DNA of 64,000 nucleotides from Brachypterus glaber (taxonomy: Eukaryota; Arthropoda; Insecta; Coleoptera; Kateretidae), in the NCBI GenBank assembly GCA_958510825.1, contig OY294048.1:30593026-30657025 (forward strand), read 5' to 3'. A program made the translations under genes and the position numbers. Positions 1 through 11,121 of this stretch are shown in pieces. The notes below the pieces were generated by a model, which was not told the DNA's origin, did not search any database, and saw only the letters and a list, made by a program, of their open reading frames with translations. Positions within the stretch are counted from its first letter, which is position 1. Each line of letters starts with the position of its first letter.

Positions 1-107
1 CCAACCAAATAATTTAATTGACCATATCCAACCAAATATTTAGTTGACGCAAATAAACTCTTTTATCAGTGTAATAAGTTAATTTTTACTGTAATAATAG
101 TGACCTC

Positions 108-603
108 AAGGTTAGCCTCTTTTCCAAACATCTGTAATTTCGATTGGAATTGATAAAATGTAACGTATTAGTTCTCAAAATTTTTGTCTGGTTATGAACT
201 TGTGCATTGCAAGATTTATTGTTCTAGAAGCTAAACATCTCCTTAAGCAAAGGGTTAACTATGGGTACTTGAATGGAATTTTATACTCTAAACTTTCTCA
301 CATTTTATTAAGCATAAATGGCTGGATCCCTTTAACTCGATTTTTTTTCAGATTATAATTTACTACTTTTTTTGGTACTTGGGGGTAGTTAAATCCTCTT
401 TGTGGGGGTGGATTTTCATCAAATCCAAGGGTTAACCCTTTATTTAACCCTTTGTTTAAGGGGATATTTAGCTTCTAGAAACAATATATCTTGCTTTTTG
501 CACAAGTTCATGACCAGACAAAAATTTTGAGCACTTATACGTTACATTTTATCAATTCCAATCGAAGTTGCAGGTGTCACTAAAAAACCTCTTTTTATGC
601 GGT
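108..603. mobile_element. Fold-back (long inverted repeat) DNA element
   Basis: The segment from about 113 to 260 reappears as its reverse complement at about 428-598, with shared blocks such as CGATTGGAATTGATAAAATG and TTTTTGTCTGGT. Arms are about 150 bp and diverged by small substitutions; the centre is about 165 bp. No open frame of note lies in it, so it is best read as a non-autonomous fold-back DNA element. The exact ends and any target duplication were not resolved by eye. Confidence 0.7.
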
Positions 604-659
604 CACTCTATGAGTTTGAGTAAGTTATCAGTCATCATGTACAGAGTTGATTAATGCAA

Positions 660-1140
660 GGAACAGAAAATTTATTATTTGGACTTTTGCCGAATTTTTT
701 TAAAAAGCATAGGTTTTATCAAGGTGGGCATTCTAATCATACATTTTACAACATAGTTTGACTTTGACAGGTAATAATTAATTTTTAAAGTAAGGTTATT
801 TATTTGTCAAATTCAGAATATATCAAAGCAAAAACATAGTATCCGCTTTGATTTTTTTTCTAAAAATTAAAATTAGCAGAATAAAATTTATTGAAAAAAT
901 AAAACAACCTAATTTACGTAACTTTTCTGATTATAAAGCATTATAAGAATAATTTAAATAGTACAGTACAAAAAACTAACAAAAAATCCAGTACGTACTG
1001 TACTTTACCCTGTTTTTGTCAAAAGCTTAACCCAACTTTTAAAATCTCTTGTCAAAATGATATGATGTAAAATTTACGATGTCAATGCCTTCCTTGATGA
1101 AACCTATTAATGCTTTTTAAAAAAATTCAGCAACGATTTG
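660..1140. mobile_element. Diverged fold-back element
   Basis: A block at about 694-800 (AAAAAGCATAGGTTTTATCAAG and following) is matched in reverse complement at about 1030-1136 with roughly 80 percent visible similarity. Inside lies an imperfect palindrome with GTACAGTAC at about 960 and GTACGTACTGTAC at about 991. It is non-coding and probably an old non-autonomous DNA element. Confidence 0.5.
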
Positions 1141-1370
1141 AGCAGTTGTCGGCGAATTTCCAGTACTCGCATAGGCGCCGCGTAGACTCTAGTGTTGAGG
1201 CGAGGTTTTAAATATTTACATTTTTATTTCTTTTTATCTTGATTTTTTTTAATGATTCCATTTAAACGAGTAAGGTGGAAAAAAAGTTATCAATAAATAA
1301 AAATTAAAAACTTTAGTATTCTTAAAAGATAAATACCGAATTTCGGTTTTATCTTTGAAAAACACCGATA

Positions 1371-2536
1371 TACAGGGTGTTCCGTGAGGAAAGGGAAATA
1401 TTTTAAGGATGTATTCTAGAGGTCAAAATAAGAAAAAAGTTCTTATAAATAAATGTCCAAAAACGACTCGTAAGGGAGATACGCCCCTTCAAAGGGGTCC
1501 CAAAATTTCGATTTTTTATTAATAACTTCGGAACCCTTTGTGTTAAAGCATCGAGGTTTAGCACGTGATATATGCTTTATAAAGCCTATCAGCCAATGGT
1601 ATTTGCATGTAGTTACTTTAACCAGGGGCGTCCGTAATGGGTGGTCTTATCACTTTTTTGCCCAAAACTTCTTCTGCTCAACTTTTTTGTGGGTTTATTT
1701 TTAGAATATTATAACCAAGGTAAAAACACATAAAAAAGGTACTCTTGTTGTAATACCATAGGATTAACTGTTTTCGAAAAAAATACAATTAAAGGCAAAC
1801 TTACACCTTTCTAGAACCAAAAATTAAAACTAAAATGTTAAAAACCAGAATTTTAATTTTTGCAGTGTGCTTCTACATCAAAAGCTAAGAAAAAAAGTTT
1901 TATACATGTAGGTTCAAAAATCGATTTTAAAGGTACCATCACCCTTCAAAAATTTTGGAGACCATAACTCCCTTATCATTGATTTTTGGAATTACCTGTA
2001 TACAAACTTTTTTTCTTAGTTTGTGGTGTACAGTTAACCTATACCATTGAAATTTTGGTTTTCAACAATTTGGTGTTTAATTTTTGATTCTTGAAACTTG
2101 TAATTTTGCCTTTAATTGTATTTTTCTCGAAAACGGTTAATCCTAAAGTATTTTAGCAAGAGTACCTTTTTAATGTGTTTTTACCTAAAAAATACTATTC
2201 CAATAATAAACCCACAAAAAACTTTAACAGAAAAAAGTTTGGGGCCAAAAAGTGATTAGACCCCTCTTGTCGCACGCCCCTGGTTTAAGTGGCTACATGC
2301 AAATACCATTGGCTAATAGGCCTTATTAAGAATAGATCACATGCAAAACCTTGTTGCTATAACACAAAGGGTTCCTAAGTTATTAATTAAAAATTAAATT
2401 TTTGGTACCCCATTTGAAGGAGCGTAGCTCCCTTATGAGCCGTTTGTGGACATATGTTTATGGGAACTTTTTTTCTTATTTTGACCTATACAGCATATTC
2501 TTTAAATATTTCCCTTTCCTCACGGAGCACCCTGTA
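1371..2536. mobile_element. Near-complete palindromic element, TACAGGGTGT family
   Basis: Starts with TACAGGGTGTTCC and ends with its complement at CACCCTGTA. Almost the whole 1.17 kb folds back on itself: markers such as the AACCCTTTGTGTTA block, the CAGGGGCGT block and the AAAACGGTTAATCC block occur in mirrored order on both sides of a short centre near 1955. No transposase frame is present. It belongs with the elements at 4278-5377 and 8542-10074 and the half copies at 26989-27556 and 29345-29755, which share the terminal TACAGGGTG. The transposon superfamily cannot be told from the sequence alone. Confidence 0.8.
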
Positions 2537-3618
2537 TATACATATCACGGCGGGTCCAAAACCGGTTTTATTAAAAATTTCACCTCCATCCAAAACTGAT
2601 GTCAATTCTTGTTAAGGGATCGAATACGAGTAGAATAAACCAAAAATTAAAAAAATCGTAGGAAGAAATTTTGAGTAATATCGATAAACGTCTGTTTTTG
2701 GATACTTTACAGCTGTTAAATTATTCTCTTGCCTTTTGAAGTACTGAAAATTAATTAAAACCCCTTGTATGTCATACTCCTGGAAAGCTATTAAAATGAG
2801 CTTTCTTTTGATATATAACATAATAACAAAGAGCAACGCGGGTTGCCTACTCTAGACCTTTTAATAAGTTTTCATAAAAAATAGTTATATTGCAAAACTT
2901 AACAGGTTGTTTTAAAAACAGAAATACTAAATTAAGAGAAGATTCTACACCGAAAAATGTAAAAAAAGTTCCTATAAAGATTTGTCTGTAGATGTGTCCT
3001 AGGGAGTTACGGCCCTCCGAAGTGTCCGTCCGTCCGTAGGGTTTTTATTAATTATCTCTGAAACCCTATAAACTATACCAACGAAATTTTGTACATACCC
3101 TTATATAATAAAGGCAATCATCCTATGTAATTTTGATTTTATAATTTTAACCAGAGGCGTGCAAAATAGGGGACGCTTTTGCCCCAAACTTTTTTTATTG
3201 CTTTTTTTGAAATATTTCCAATTAAATATGTTTCCTTACTTTAAAACACATAAGAAAGGTACTCTTTATGTAATACCAAACACGGCGCACGGTGGGTCCA
3301 AAAATAGTTTTTATAACAATTTCACCTCTATCCAAAATTAATGTTAAGAAAGCTCATTTTAATAGCTTTCCAGTAGTATGACATACAAGGGGTTTTAATT
3401 AATTTTCAGTACTTCAAAAGGCATGAGAATAATTTAACAGCTGTAAAGTATCCAAAAACAGACGTTTATCGATATTACTCAAAATTTCTTCCTACGATTT
3501 TTTTAATTTTTGGTTTATTCTACTCGTATTCGATCCCTTAACAAGAATTGACATCAGTTTTGGATGGAGGTGAAATTTTTAATAAAACCGGTTTTGGACC
3601 CGCCGTGATATGTATAGT
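2537..3618. mobile_element. Composite fold-back with internal half TACAGGGTGT-like unit
   Basis: Arms of about 275 bp (2540-2815 and 3344-3616) are near-identical inverted copies, both containing CACGGCGGGTCCAAAACCGG at the outer end and a block with AAACAGACGTTTATCG. The centre (about 2930-3285) resembles one arm of the TACAGGGTGT family (AAAAGTTCCTATAAA, CCAGAGGCGTGCAAAA), followed at 3283 by another diverged copy of the CACGGCG terminal block. This looks like nested or rearranged insertions. It abuts the preceding element directly. Confidence 0.65.
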
Positions 3619-3662
3619 TAATATGTATAGTTAATATGTATAGTTAATATGTATAATTAATA
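3608..3662. repeat. 13-bp minisatellite, four units
   Basis: Four tandem copies of ATATGTATAGTTA, the last with one change (ATAATTA), placed directly at the outer end of the preceding fold-back. Confidence 0.9.
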
Positions 3663-4277
3663 TTGTTGCGGGTAACAAATTAGCCGTCAAATGTTTCGAT
3701 TTATAAAAATTTCCCTCATAATTCGTCAAAATTATTCCATAAGCCTATGTTTCTGTGTTTATTTTCAACGTTGATGAGTCATAACTGGATAAGAGAAAGT
3801 TGAGAAAGTAACAGGGCGAGATGTATTTCTTTTTAAATGTATATTATTGTTCCTTTTTTGTATAAGTCTTGATACTCGTCTCGTCAAACCTGCAGCACAT
3901 ACACATACGGTATATTGTAATTTGATGTGAATTTCTGATTCATACGTGTTACAGTAGTTTTCCAAAACTTCCTAGCTAAAGCTTCAGAATAACAATGACA
4001 GCGGTTGCCGAAAACGGGATATTGTATAAATTTAGTTTCCATATCCATGTCCGAAGAAAATAAAACTAAAACTAAATACGTTATGCATGTAGTAAACCGG
4101 TTATTATTATCTACAAAACTGTGTGTATAATTTTTATATAGTGCTTTTTAATTTCTGTCTTAAAGAATTATGTTTAAAAAAAACTAGAGAACCCATAATT
4201 GTTGCAAGTTATTTTTCAACTGTTGTTTAAAACAAAGATTTTATAAGGTGTTTTTGCTAGCACAATTTTAACAAATA
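3663..4277. other. Unassigned AT-rich spacer
   Basis: No coding signal, repeat structure or RNA gene was recognised here. The short open frames are unremarkable. Confidence 0.5.
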
Positions 4278-5377
4278 TACAGGGTGTATTTGAAATAGCA
4301 TCGGAAATTTTAACAGGTGATTCTACATTATAAAATATGACAAAAAGTTCCTATAAACATATGTCTAAAAATGCGTCATAAGGGAGCTACGCCCTTTTGA
4401 AATTGGCTAAAAAAATCGTTTTTTATTTAATAACTCAGGAACCCTTTGAGATATATTAACAAGGTTTTGCACGTGAATAATTCTTAATAAGGCCCATTTT
4501 TGTATGTCATTTTCACGTACTTATTTAAACCAGGGGTGTGCGAAACGGGGGGGTCTTATCAGTTTTTTTTCCCAAACTTTTTTCTGTGTAACTTTTTTCA
4601 ATTTTATTTTTGAAATATGATTCCTCAAGTCAAAATACATAAAAAGACACTCTTGTTGAAAAATTAAATACTAAAATGTCGAAAACCAAAATTTTAATGA
4701 TGCATCAAAAACTAAGAAAAAAAGTTTTCATACATGTAGGTCGAAAAAACGCTTTTAAAGCTACCATGGCCCTTTAAAAATGGTGCATATTTAGGAGACC
4801 ATAGCTCCATTAGGATTGATTTTTGGAAGTACCTGTATATGAGGTTTTTTTTCTTAGTTTTTAATGTACATTCGCCCAGCATCATTAAAATTTTGGTTTT
4901 CAGCATTTTAGTATTTAATTTTTCGTCCTCGAACCGTGAAATTTCACCTTCAAATGAATTTTTCTCGAAAACGGTTAATCCTACAGTATTACAACAAGAG
5001 TACCTTTTTTATGTATTTTGACCTGAGGAATCATATTTCAAAAATAAAATTGCAAAAAAGTTAAACAGAAAAAAGTTTGGGACAAAAAACTAATAAGCCC
5101 CCCCCCCCCGTTTCGCACACCACTGGTTGAAATAAATACATGAAAATAACACTCAAAAACGGGCCTTGGTAGTTTAGTTGACGTGCAAAACCTCGTTGAT
5201 ATATCTCAAAGGGTTCCTGAGTTATTAAATAAAAACCGATTTTTTCAGCCACTTTCAAAGGAGCGTAGCTCCCTTATGACGCATTTTTAGACATATGTTT
5301 ATAGGAACTTTTTGTCATATTTTATGATATAGAATCATCTGTTAAAATTTCCGATGCTATTTCAAATACACCGTGTA
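4278..5377. mobile_element. Near-complete palindromic element, TACAGGGTGT family
   Basis: Left end TACAGGGTGTATTTGAAA and right end with TTTCAAATACACCGTGTA are inverted copies with one change in the terminal motif. The arms mirror throughout (AAAGTTCCTATAAACATATG, AACTCAGGAACCCTTTGAGA, GTGTGCGAAACGGGGGGG) around a centre near 4830. Length is 1.10 kb. Flanking TA may be a target duplication but cannot be separated from the TA in the terminus. There is no protein. The half copy at 26989-27556 is the closest relative in the window. Confidence 0.82.
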
Positions 5378-5599
5378 TTGCATTCTCCAATAAATCTTTG
5401 GTAAAAAAAGTGCAAAACTATATAAATAAAATGTAAAAATTTAATAAAAATAATAAAAAACAGATTAAAATAGTATATAAAACAAAATTACTTAATCCAT
5501 TCAATCCTTGTAATTCATTGAAACCTGTTAAATTTTTCTGCTACTTTAAGAAATTCTGAAGCTGGTGCAAAAAACATTGGGCTCAAGTTTTGTTTGGAT

Positions 5600-7440
5600 G
5601 AAATAAATAAATAAATAATATTTATTTTTTGCGGAAATGCGTAATTTTTTTTTCTATGACCTTAAACTTTTCGTTTTTTAACTGACAAAATAAAGCTTAG
5701 GAAATCCGTTATCGCTACAAACAAAACAGTAATTATCTGAATACGATAATAATATTTATTTTGTGCGGATATAAGCCATTTCTTTCTTATGACCTTGAAT
5801 TCTTTTTTTCAAAAATGCCTATGATACCACCAGGAAAATCTATTATCAGTACAAACAATTTTTTTTCTGTCTTTTCTTGACACCCCAAGTATTTATTTGT
5901 TTGTTTATTTATTTATTTATTGACTTAAAATTGCTACAGTGTATGAAAATAATATTCATTTTATGCGGATATGGACCGTTTTTTATGACCTGGAGGTTTT
6001 TGGCCTTATTAGTGGTAAAATTAAGCTTGGGAAATCTGTACCAATAAAAAATTAACCAACTATTTTTTTACTTCTGAGTACGATAGTACCGTTCATTTTG
6101 TGCGGTAAGGTACCATTTTTGTTATATGACCTTGAAAATATTTTTTCACATACTGGTATGAAATCACGGGGGATATTTGTTATAAGCACAAACACCTTTC
6201 TTCCTGACTACTCTTGACTCTCCAAATGTGCTAATATAATTTATTTTGTGGGGAAATGCTCATTTTTTTCTTTGACCATAAATATACATATATTTTTTAA
6301 ACGGAATGATACCACTAGGAAAATCTGTTACCACCTATTGTGAATACCTTGAACTCCCAGAATTGGCTAATAAAAACACATTCTTTTAACAAATTCGTAA
6401 AAATTTTGCATTAAATAATGGCGAGTTTGAAGATATATTAACTCATTGTGTTATTTTATATACATTTATTTTATTATTATTATATTATTTATTTAAAATT
6501 TATAATTATTATTTTTGTCCAAATAAATATTAAAATGGCGAGCTCTGCCCAAGCCCGCCTGGCTTCGCTCGACGATATCAACCAACTTTTTATTTTATAT
6601 AGGTACATTTAATTAAAATTTATAATTATTATTTTTGTCCAAATAATTAATAAAATAGCGGGCTTGGGTAGAGCCTGACGACAAATCAGCAGCGCGCGCT
6701 ACACCCCTGTGTTTTGGTTATAAAATTTATATTATTTTCTTATATTTTTTTGACTTTTTTATGGACCTGGAAAAAAAAATTGCTTATTTCTACACAAAAT
6801 AAATGTTGTGTTTGAATACGATAGTATTTAAGAAGCTTCATTTTACCACTAATAAGGCCAAAAACCCTCAGGCCATAAAAGAAATGGTGCATTTCCGCAT
6901 AAAATGAATATTATTATTTTCGTTTGGAATTTCGAAAAAAAGAATTCAAAGTCATAAGAAAGGAATGTCTTATTTCCGCACAAAATAAATATTACTATAT
7001 TATTCAGAAGCCTAAAATTAGCTAATTAATGTTTTGTTTGCAGTGATAACAGATTTCCATGCTTTATATTACCACTAATAAGGCCAAAAAACCCCAGGTA
7101 ATACAAAACTGTGCATTTTTGCATAATATAAATATTATTAACATATTTGGAGTGTCAAGAATAGTCAGAAAAAAATATTTTAACTAATAACAGACTTCCC
7201 TGGTGGTATCATAGGCATTTTTGAAGAAAATAATTCAAGGTCATAAGAAAGAAATTGCCTATTTCCTCACAAAATAAATTTTACTGTCGTATTCAGAAGC
7301 ATAAGATTAGCTAATTACTAATTTTTTTGTAGCGATAACGGATTTCCCAAGCTTGATTTTACCAGTAAAAAGACCAAAAAATCCTAGGTCATATAAAAAA
7401 AATGGTACATTTCCGCAAAAAAATGAAAGTCATTTTTGAA
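5600..7440. repeat. Inverted array of ~150-bp repeat units
   Basis: On the left side (5600-6360) a motif like AATATTTATTTTGTGCGGA recurs at about 5615, 5750, 5948, 6090 and 6238. Each is followed by a block with ATGACCTTGAA, and the lines AAGCTTGGGAAATC and ATACCACCAGGAAAATC alternate. The same units run in reverse complement from about 6780 to 7440 (at about 6793, 6890, 6970, 7110, 7260 and 7420). It is a palindrome built from diverged tandem units rather than from a single arm. The centre (6370-6780) is AT-rich and holds a separate 120-bp direct repeat. No gene is present. Confidence 0.7.
6491..6663 (+). repeat. Direct repeat at 120-bp offset
   Basis: The block with TTTATAATTATTATTTTTGT at 6491-6543 recurs at 6611-6663, exactly 120 bp on. 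A GC-rich patch (GCCCAAGCCCGC near 6547) has an inverted partner (GCGGGCTTGGG near 6658). Confidence 0.75.
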
Positions 7441-8340
7441 ATCAGGGGGGTCTAAATAGCATTTTCTTTTTTTTAACTGATTTTCTCTAAACGAAATTCG
7501 CCCCAAATAAATAAGCTTTCACTCAGTTTAAGTTTTATTCAAATCTATTCAGCAGTTTTTGAAATATTTAAATTTGTAGGCATGATTTTTTTGCTGGACC
7601 ACTTCAATTGCTTGGCATAAAAATCAACTACCAACTTTACAGTTAACGCGTTATAACACGGTAAAATATTTATAATATTTTAACTATACCATATTAATAG
7701 TTTTCTGCGTTTTTGGTAGTTTGAATTTAGTTCAAATGCATGCCGCGTCTTAATTTTTTACGATCAATAGCTATTAGCTATAGCTAAATACTAATTAATG
7801 GATTTAACAAAAAATGTTTGAAAATGAAAACGAAAGTAAGAAAAGCAAGATATAAAAACGTACCAATTACAGTAGAGTTTTTTATTTGGCAATATTCTAC
7901 GTTAATAAACTTCAGATGAGTAATTTTCTCCTTCTAATTAAGAGACCGCTTTAATTAGCAATTTTGCTTAATATTACTTACGAATAAATAACCTTAATTA
8001 AACACGTTTTAATTAAACTTTTATTGACAAGGATCAAAATTAATTTATATTAGCAGAATTGTATTCATGAAGTAAGTTACTAGAGAGCTAGACAAATATT
8101 TTATTAAAGTAGTTGATTAAAAAATGTACAAAAGCAACGAGTAGTTTAAAGCAGAACAAAGTGTTTTTTAGTGCCATTTTAATTTATTTAATTCTGGTAA
8201 AAAATGTATTATTTTATTAGAGACCTAACCAGAAGAAAAACAGGGAGGGAAAGAGCGCCCGCACTATTTTTTAGAATTTTCAGTAATTTAGGTATTGTTT
8301 AACAAATTTTAACCATACATTCGTAATTTTAATTTTTAAG
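7441..8340. other. Unassigned spacer with one dispersed repeat
   Basis: No gene is seen. At about 7545-7615 a block (TTTGAAATATTTAAATTTGT, GGACCACTTCAATTGCTT) has an inverted relative at about 49966-50035, so this is a dispersed repeat fragment. Confidence 0.5.
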
Positions 8341-8368
8341 TTTAAAGCATTAGTCAAGTGACTAACAT

Positions 8369-8503
8369 CTCTACTCTTAATGTTTCTACTCCATAACTTC
8401 CCTACTCCATAACTTCTCTACTCCATAACATCCCTACTCTATAAGAACCCTACTCCTTAACATCCCTATTTCGCAACAACTCTACTCCCCAACAACTCTA
8501 CTC
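8369..8503. repeat. ~16-bp minisatellite CTACTCCATAACWTCC
   Basis: About eight degenerate tandem units of the form CTACTCCATAACTTCC with changes such as CTACTCTATAAGAACC and CTACTCCTTAACATCC. A shorter array of the same motif in the opposite orientation is at 52135-52200. Confidence 0.85.
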
Positions 8504-8541
8504 AGATTTAAATGCCACTTTTACATAATAATGGAGTGAGA

Positions 8542-10074
8542 TACAGGGTGTATCAGAACTCACGTTAAAAAAATTACATATGTACTTACACAGCAATAAA
8601 AAGAAATTGAGCAAAATTTGAGAGGGGGGTGTATGTATGAAATTTTGAGATAAGAACGTTTTGTTTCCACCAATCCCAGAAGCTGTTACAATTAAATATA
8701 ATAGTGGGTAAATCGCCCAATTGGTTTCTATGAAACATACCTGTAGCTGAAGGTATGTATTTTGAAAGTTTGATGATAATTTCAAATTGAAATTTTTCAT
8801 ATGACAATTTGTCAAAAATATTTTTTAAGATGTAAACTGTTATATTACTGGAAGATTATGTATTTTTTAACTTTATTGTAATAATTTTCAAAATTTATTA
8901 AGTGTTTTTCTTTGTTATAATCCTACTTTTAATTTTAGGCCTTAATTTAGAACGGTTGAATAATTGAAAGTTTTACACGTTCACAAACACTTAAATGGGA
9001 TACTATTTAAGGAAATATTTTTAAACTCCCTTTAATCTTATTTGGAAAAAAGTAAAGAATTGAAATGGGACTTGCATAAAAAGAAAAAAGTTTGTTTTAA
9101 ATGTTAAAATTTACTGGATGTAAGAAGAAGACAATTTAACTATTATAGTGTGGAATCCCTATTACTGATTGAAAATGTGTAACATCGAGCAACAAGGATA
9201 GTTTCTTGTTGGCCCAACTGTTACAGATCGACCTTTTAAGACTTGTATTCTGTAAATAAAGATAACTAATTGACAAGATTAAAACATGTATACCTCAGCG
9301 GACTAGACTGAAATGTTAATTATTGAGTTTGATTTTTTTGGTTTATTAAAAGATTATTGATTTAATATTAATTTATTTATTAGTATGATATTTATTTACT
9401 TAGAACTTTTTTTAATTTAATTAATTGTAACGAAATAAACTATTAAACAACACGTTTCTTAAGTGATTTATTATTTATATTTATATTTTATTAATAATCC
9501 TACCTATTATATAAAAAAAACCTAAAAAAACTCATTAAACTACAATTTGGTATATTGGTTTTCTACTTTTTTTAATCGTATGGATCGAGGGGCATTTTAA
9601 ACATTTGTCTGTCGATATATATATTTTAAATAGTACATTTTCCATTGCAGTTTATGTGCACATGTAAATTTTTTAATTATTCAGCGGTTCTTAATTTGTA
9701 CCTAAAAATAAAAATAGGATTACAACAAAGAAAAAACACTTAACTTTACAAAATTATTACAATAAAGTTAAAAAATCCACAATCTTCCAGTAATATAACA
9801 GTTTACATCTTAAAAAATATTTTTGACAAATTGTCATATGAAAAATTTCAATTTGACATTCTCATCAAACTTTGAAAATGCATACCATAAACCAATTGGG
9901 CTATTTACCCACTATTATAGGTAATTGTAACAGCTTCTGGGATTGGTGGAAACAAAACGTTCTTATCTCAAAATTTCATACATACACCCCTCTCTGAAAT
10001 TTTGCTCAATTTCTTTTTATTGCTGAATAAGTACATATGTAATTTTTTTAACGTGAGTTCTGATACACCCTGTA
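8542..10074. mobile_element. Long-TIR element, TACAGGGTGT family
   Basis: Left terminus TACAGGGTGTATCAGAACTC and the inverted right terminus ending CACCCTGTA bound a 1.53-kb element. Arms of about 400 bp (8542-8940 and 9705-10074) match closely, including ACCAATCCCAGAAGC and AATTTGTCAAAAATATTTT. About 760 bp between them is AT-rich and has no transposase-like frame; open frames inside the arms are mirror images of each other and are not credible genes. It is a non-autonomous element of a subfamily distinct from the 1.4-kb and 4.3-kb copies. Confidence 0.82.
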
Positions 10075-10857
10075 GTTTGGGGTCAAATTTGTTTTCAGCG
10101 CCCAAATAGACGCAAGGAAAATATAGTATGGTTAATAGTAATTGAACTTTTTTTGTGGGCCTGTGTAATTATTTTATTTATTATTTTTATAAAAAAATGT
10201 ATATATCATGCCTTGAAGATTTGTAATGCTTCACATGCACAGTATACTCGTCACAGTGAATAGTATATGTATTTTATATTTCCCAAAATATAGTTTCTTT
10301 GAGTTGGTGCGCACCGTTTAATATTTATACTATAATAAAAAGTGGTGCCCGCTATAACTTTTTTATTTATGCATCTTTTATTTTTATTAGTATGAATACT
10401 TTTATCAATACATAGAATGTTTTATGAAAATTTGAAGTTTATCTATCCATCTTATCTATTTTGAGGTAAGTTAAATTTTTGGAATTGCACAGAGGTTTGC
10501 CTGTGATTATTAATTTATTTATTTATTTGTTTGGTATTATTACAGATCCATGGAGAGCCCCAAATAAGCTTTAGCTTATGCTAGTGGTTCTCCATTAATT
10601 TTGAACATAAATATAAAAATTCTGTGAAATTATTAATTTTCATTTTTCATTGTAGTCGTTTTCGTCCAGGAACTTCATATTCAGTATATCATACATATGT
10701 ATGGTATAATATTATGCATATTATACACTCTTTTACAAATTTTAACGTTTTTCTTGTAGCTTCTGGATTATTCTTCATAAATATAACTACTTTTTTAATA
10801 TTACAAAAATTTTAATGATGTGGTTTGACATTGACATTCACATGATTATGATTATAT
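10075..10857. other. Unassigned spacer with dispersed repeat
   Basis: No gene is recognised. A block at about 10090-10180 (ATATAGTATGGTTAATAGTA, TTGTGGGCCTGTGT) has relatives at about 12160-12250, in reverse at 29215-29275, and partially at 30195-30235, marking a dispersed repeat. Confidence 0.5.
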
Positions 10858-11121
10858 TAATTGAGCCCAGTTAAGCAGAAACCTACCAACCCACATTGTA
10901 AGATAACAGTATATTGTTGAATATTTTCCCTAATAACTTTTAAACGTTTTGACTAAAACACTTAAAATTAAACATTTGTTGCACTTATTCATGTATCAGA
11001 ACATGTACAAAATATGTAAACTTTAATTCAATTCCTGTAAAATATATTGGGTAAAATGTTCCATGACCTACTGTCATCTCACAATGTGGTTTGGTAGTTT
11101 CTGCTTAACGCGGCCCAATTG
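10858..11121. mobile_element. MITE, TIR AATTGRGCCCAGTTAAGCAG
   Basis: The left end (TTGAGCCCAGTTAAGCAGAA) is matched by the inverted right end (TTCTGCTTAACGCGGCCCAA), and the mirror continues through CCAACCCACATTGT / ACAATGTGGTTTGG. It is about 260 bp and non-coding. A second copy at 48905-49760 carries another element inside it, which confirms the family and its limits. Confidence 0.85.

Noticed and set aside
8369..8503. CRISPR-like array
   Set aside because: Units are contiguous and degenerate, without spacers, and the genome is eukaryotic.
8498..8815. Minus-strand open frames of 73-105 codons
   Set aside because: They lie in the inverted arm of a transposon, and the mirror arm holds the same text in the other orientation; no domain is recognisable.
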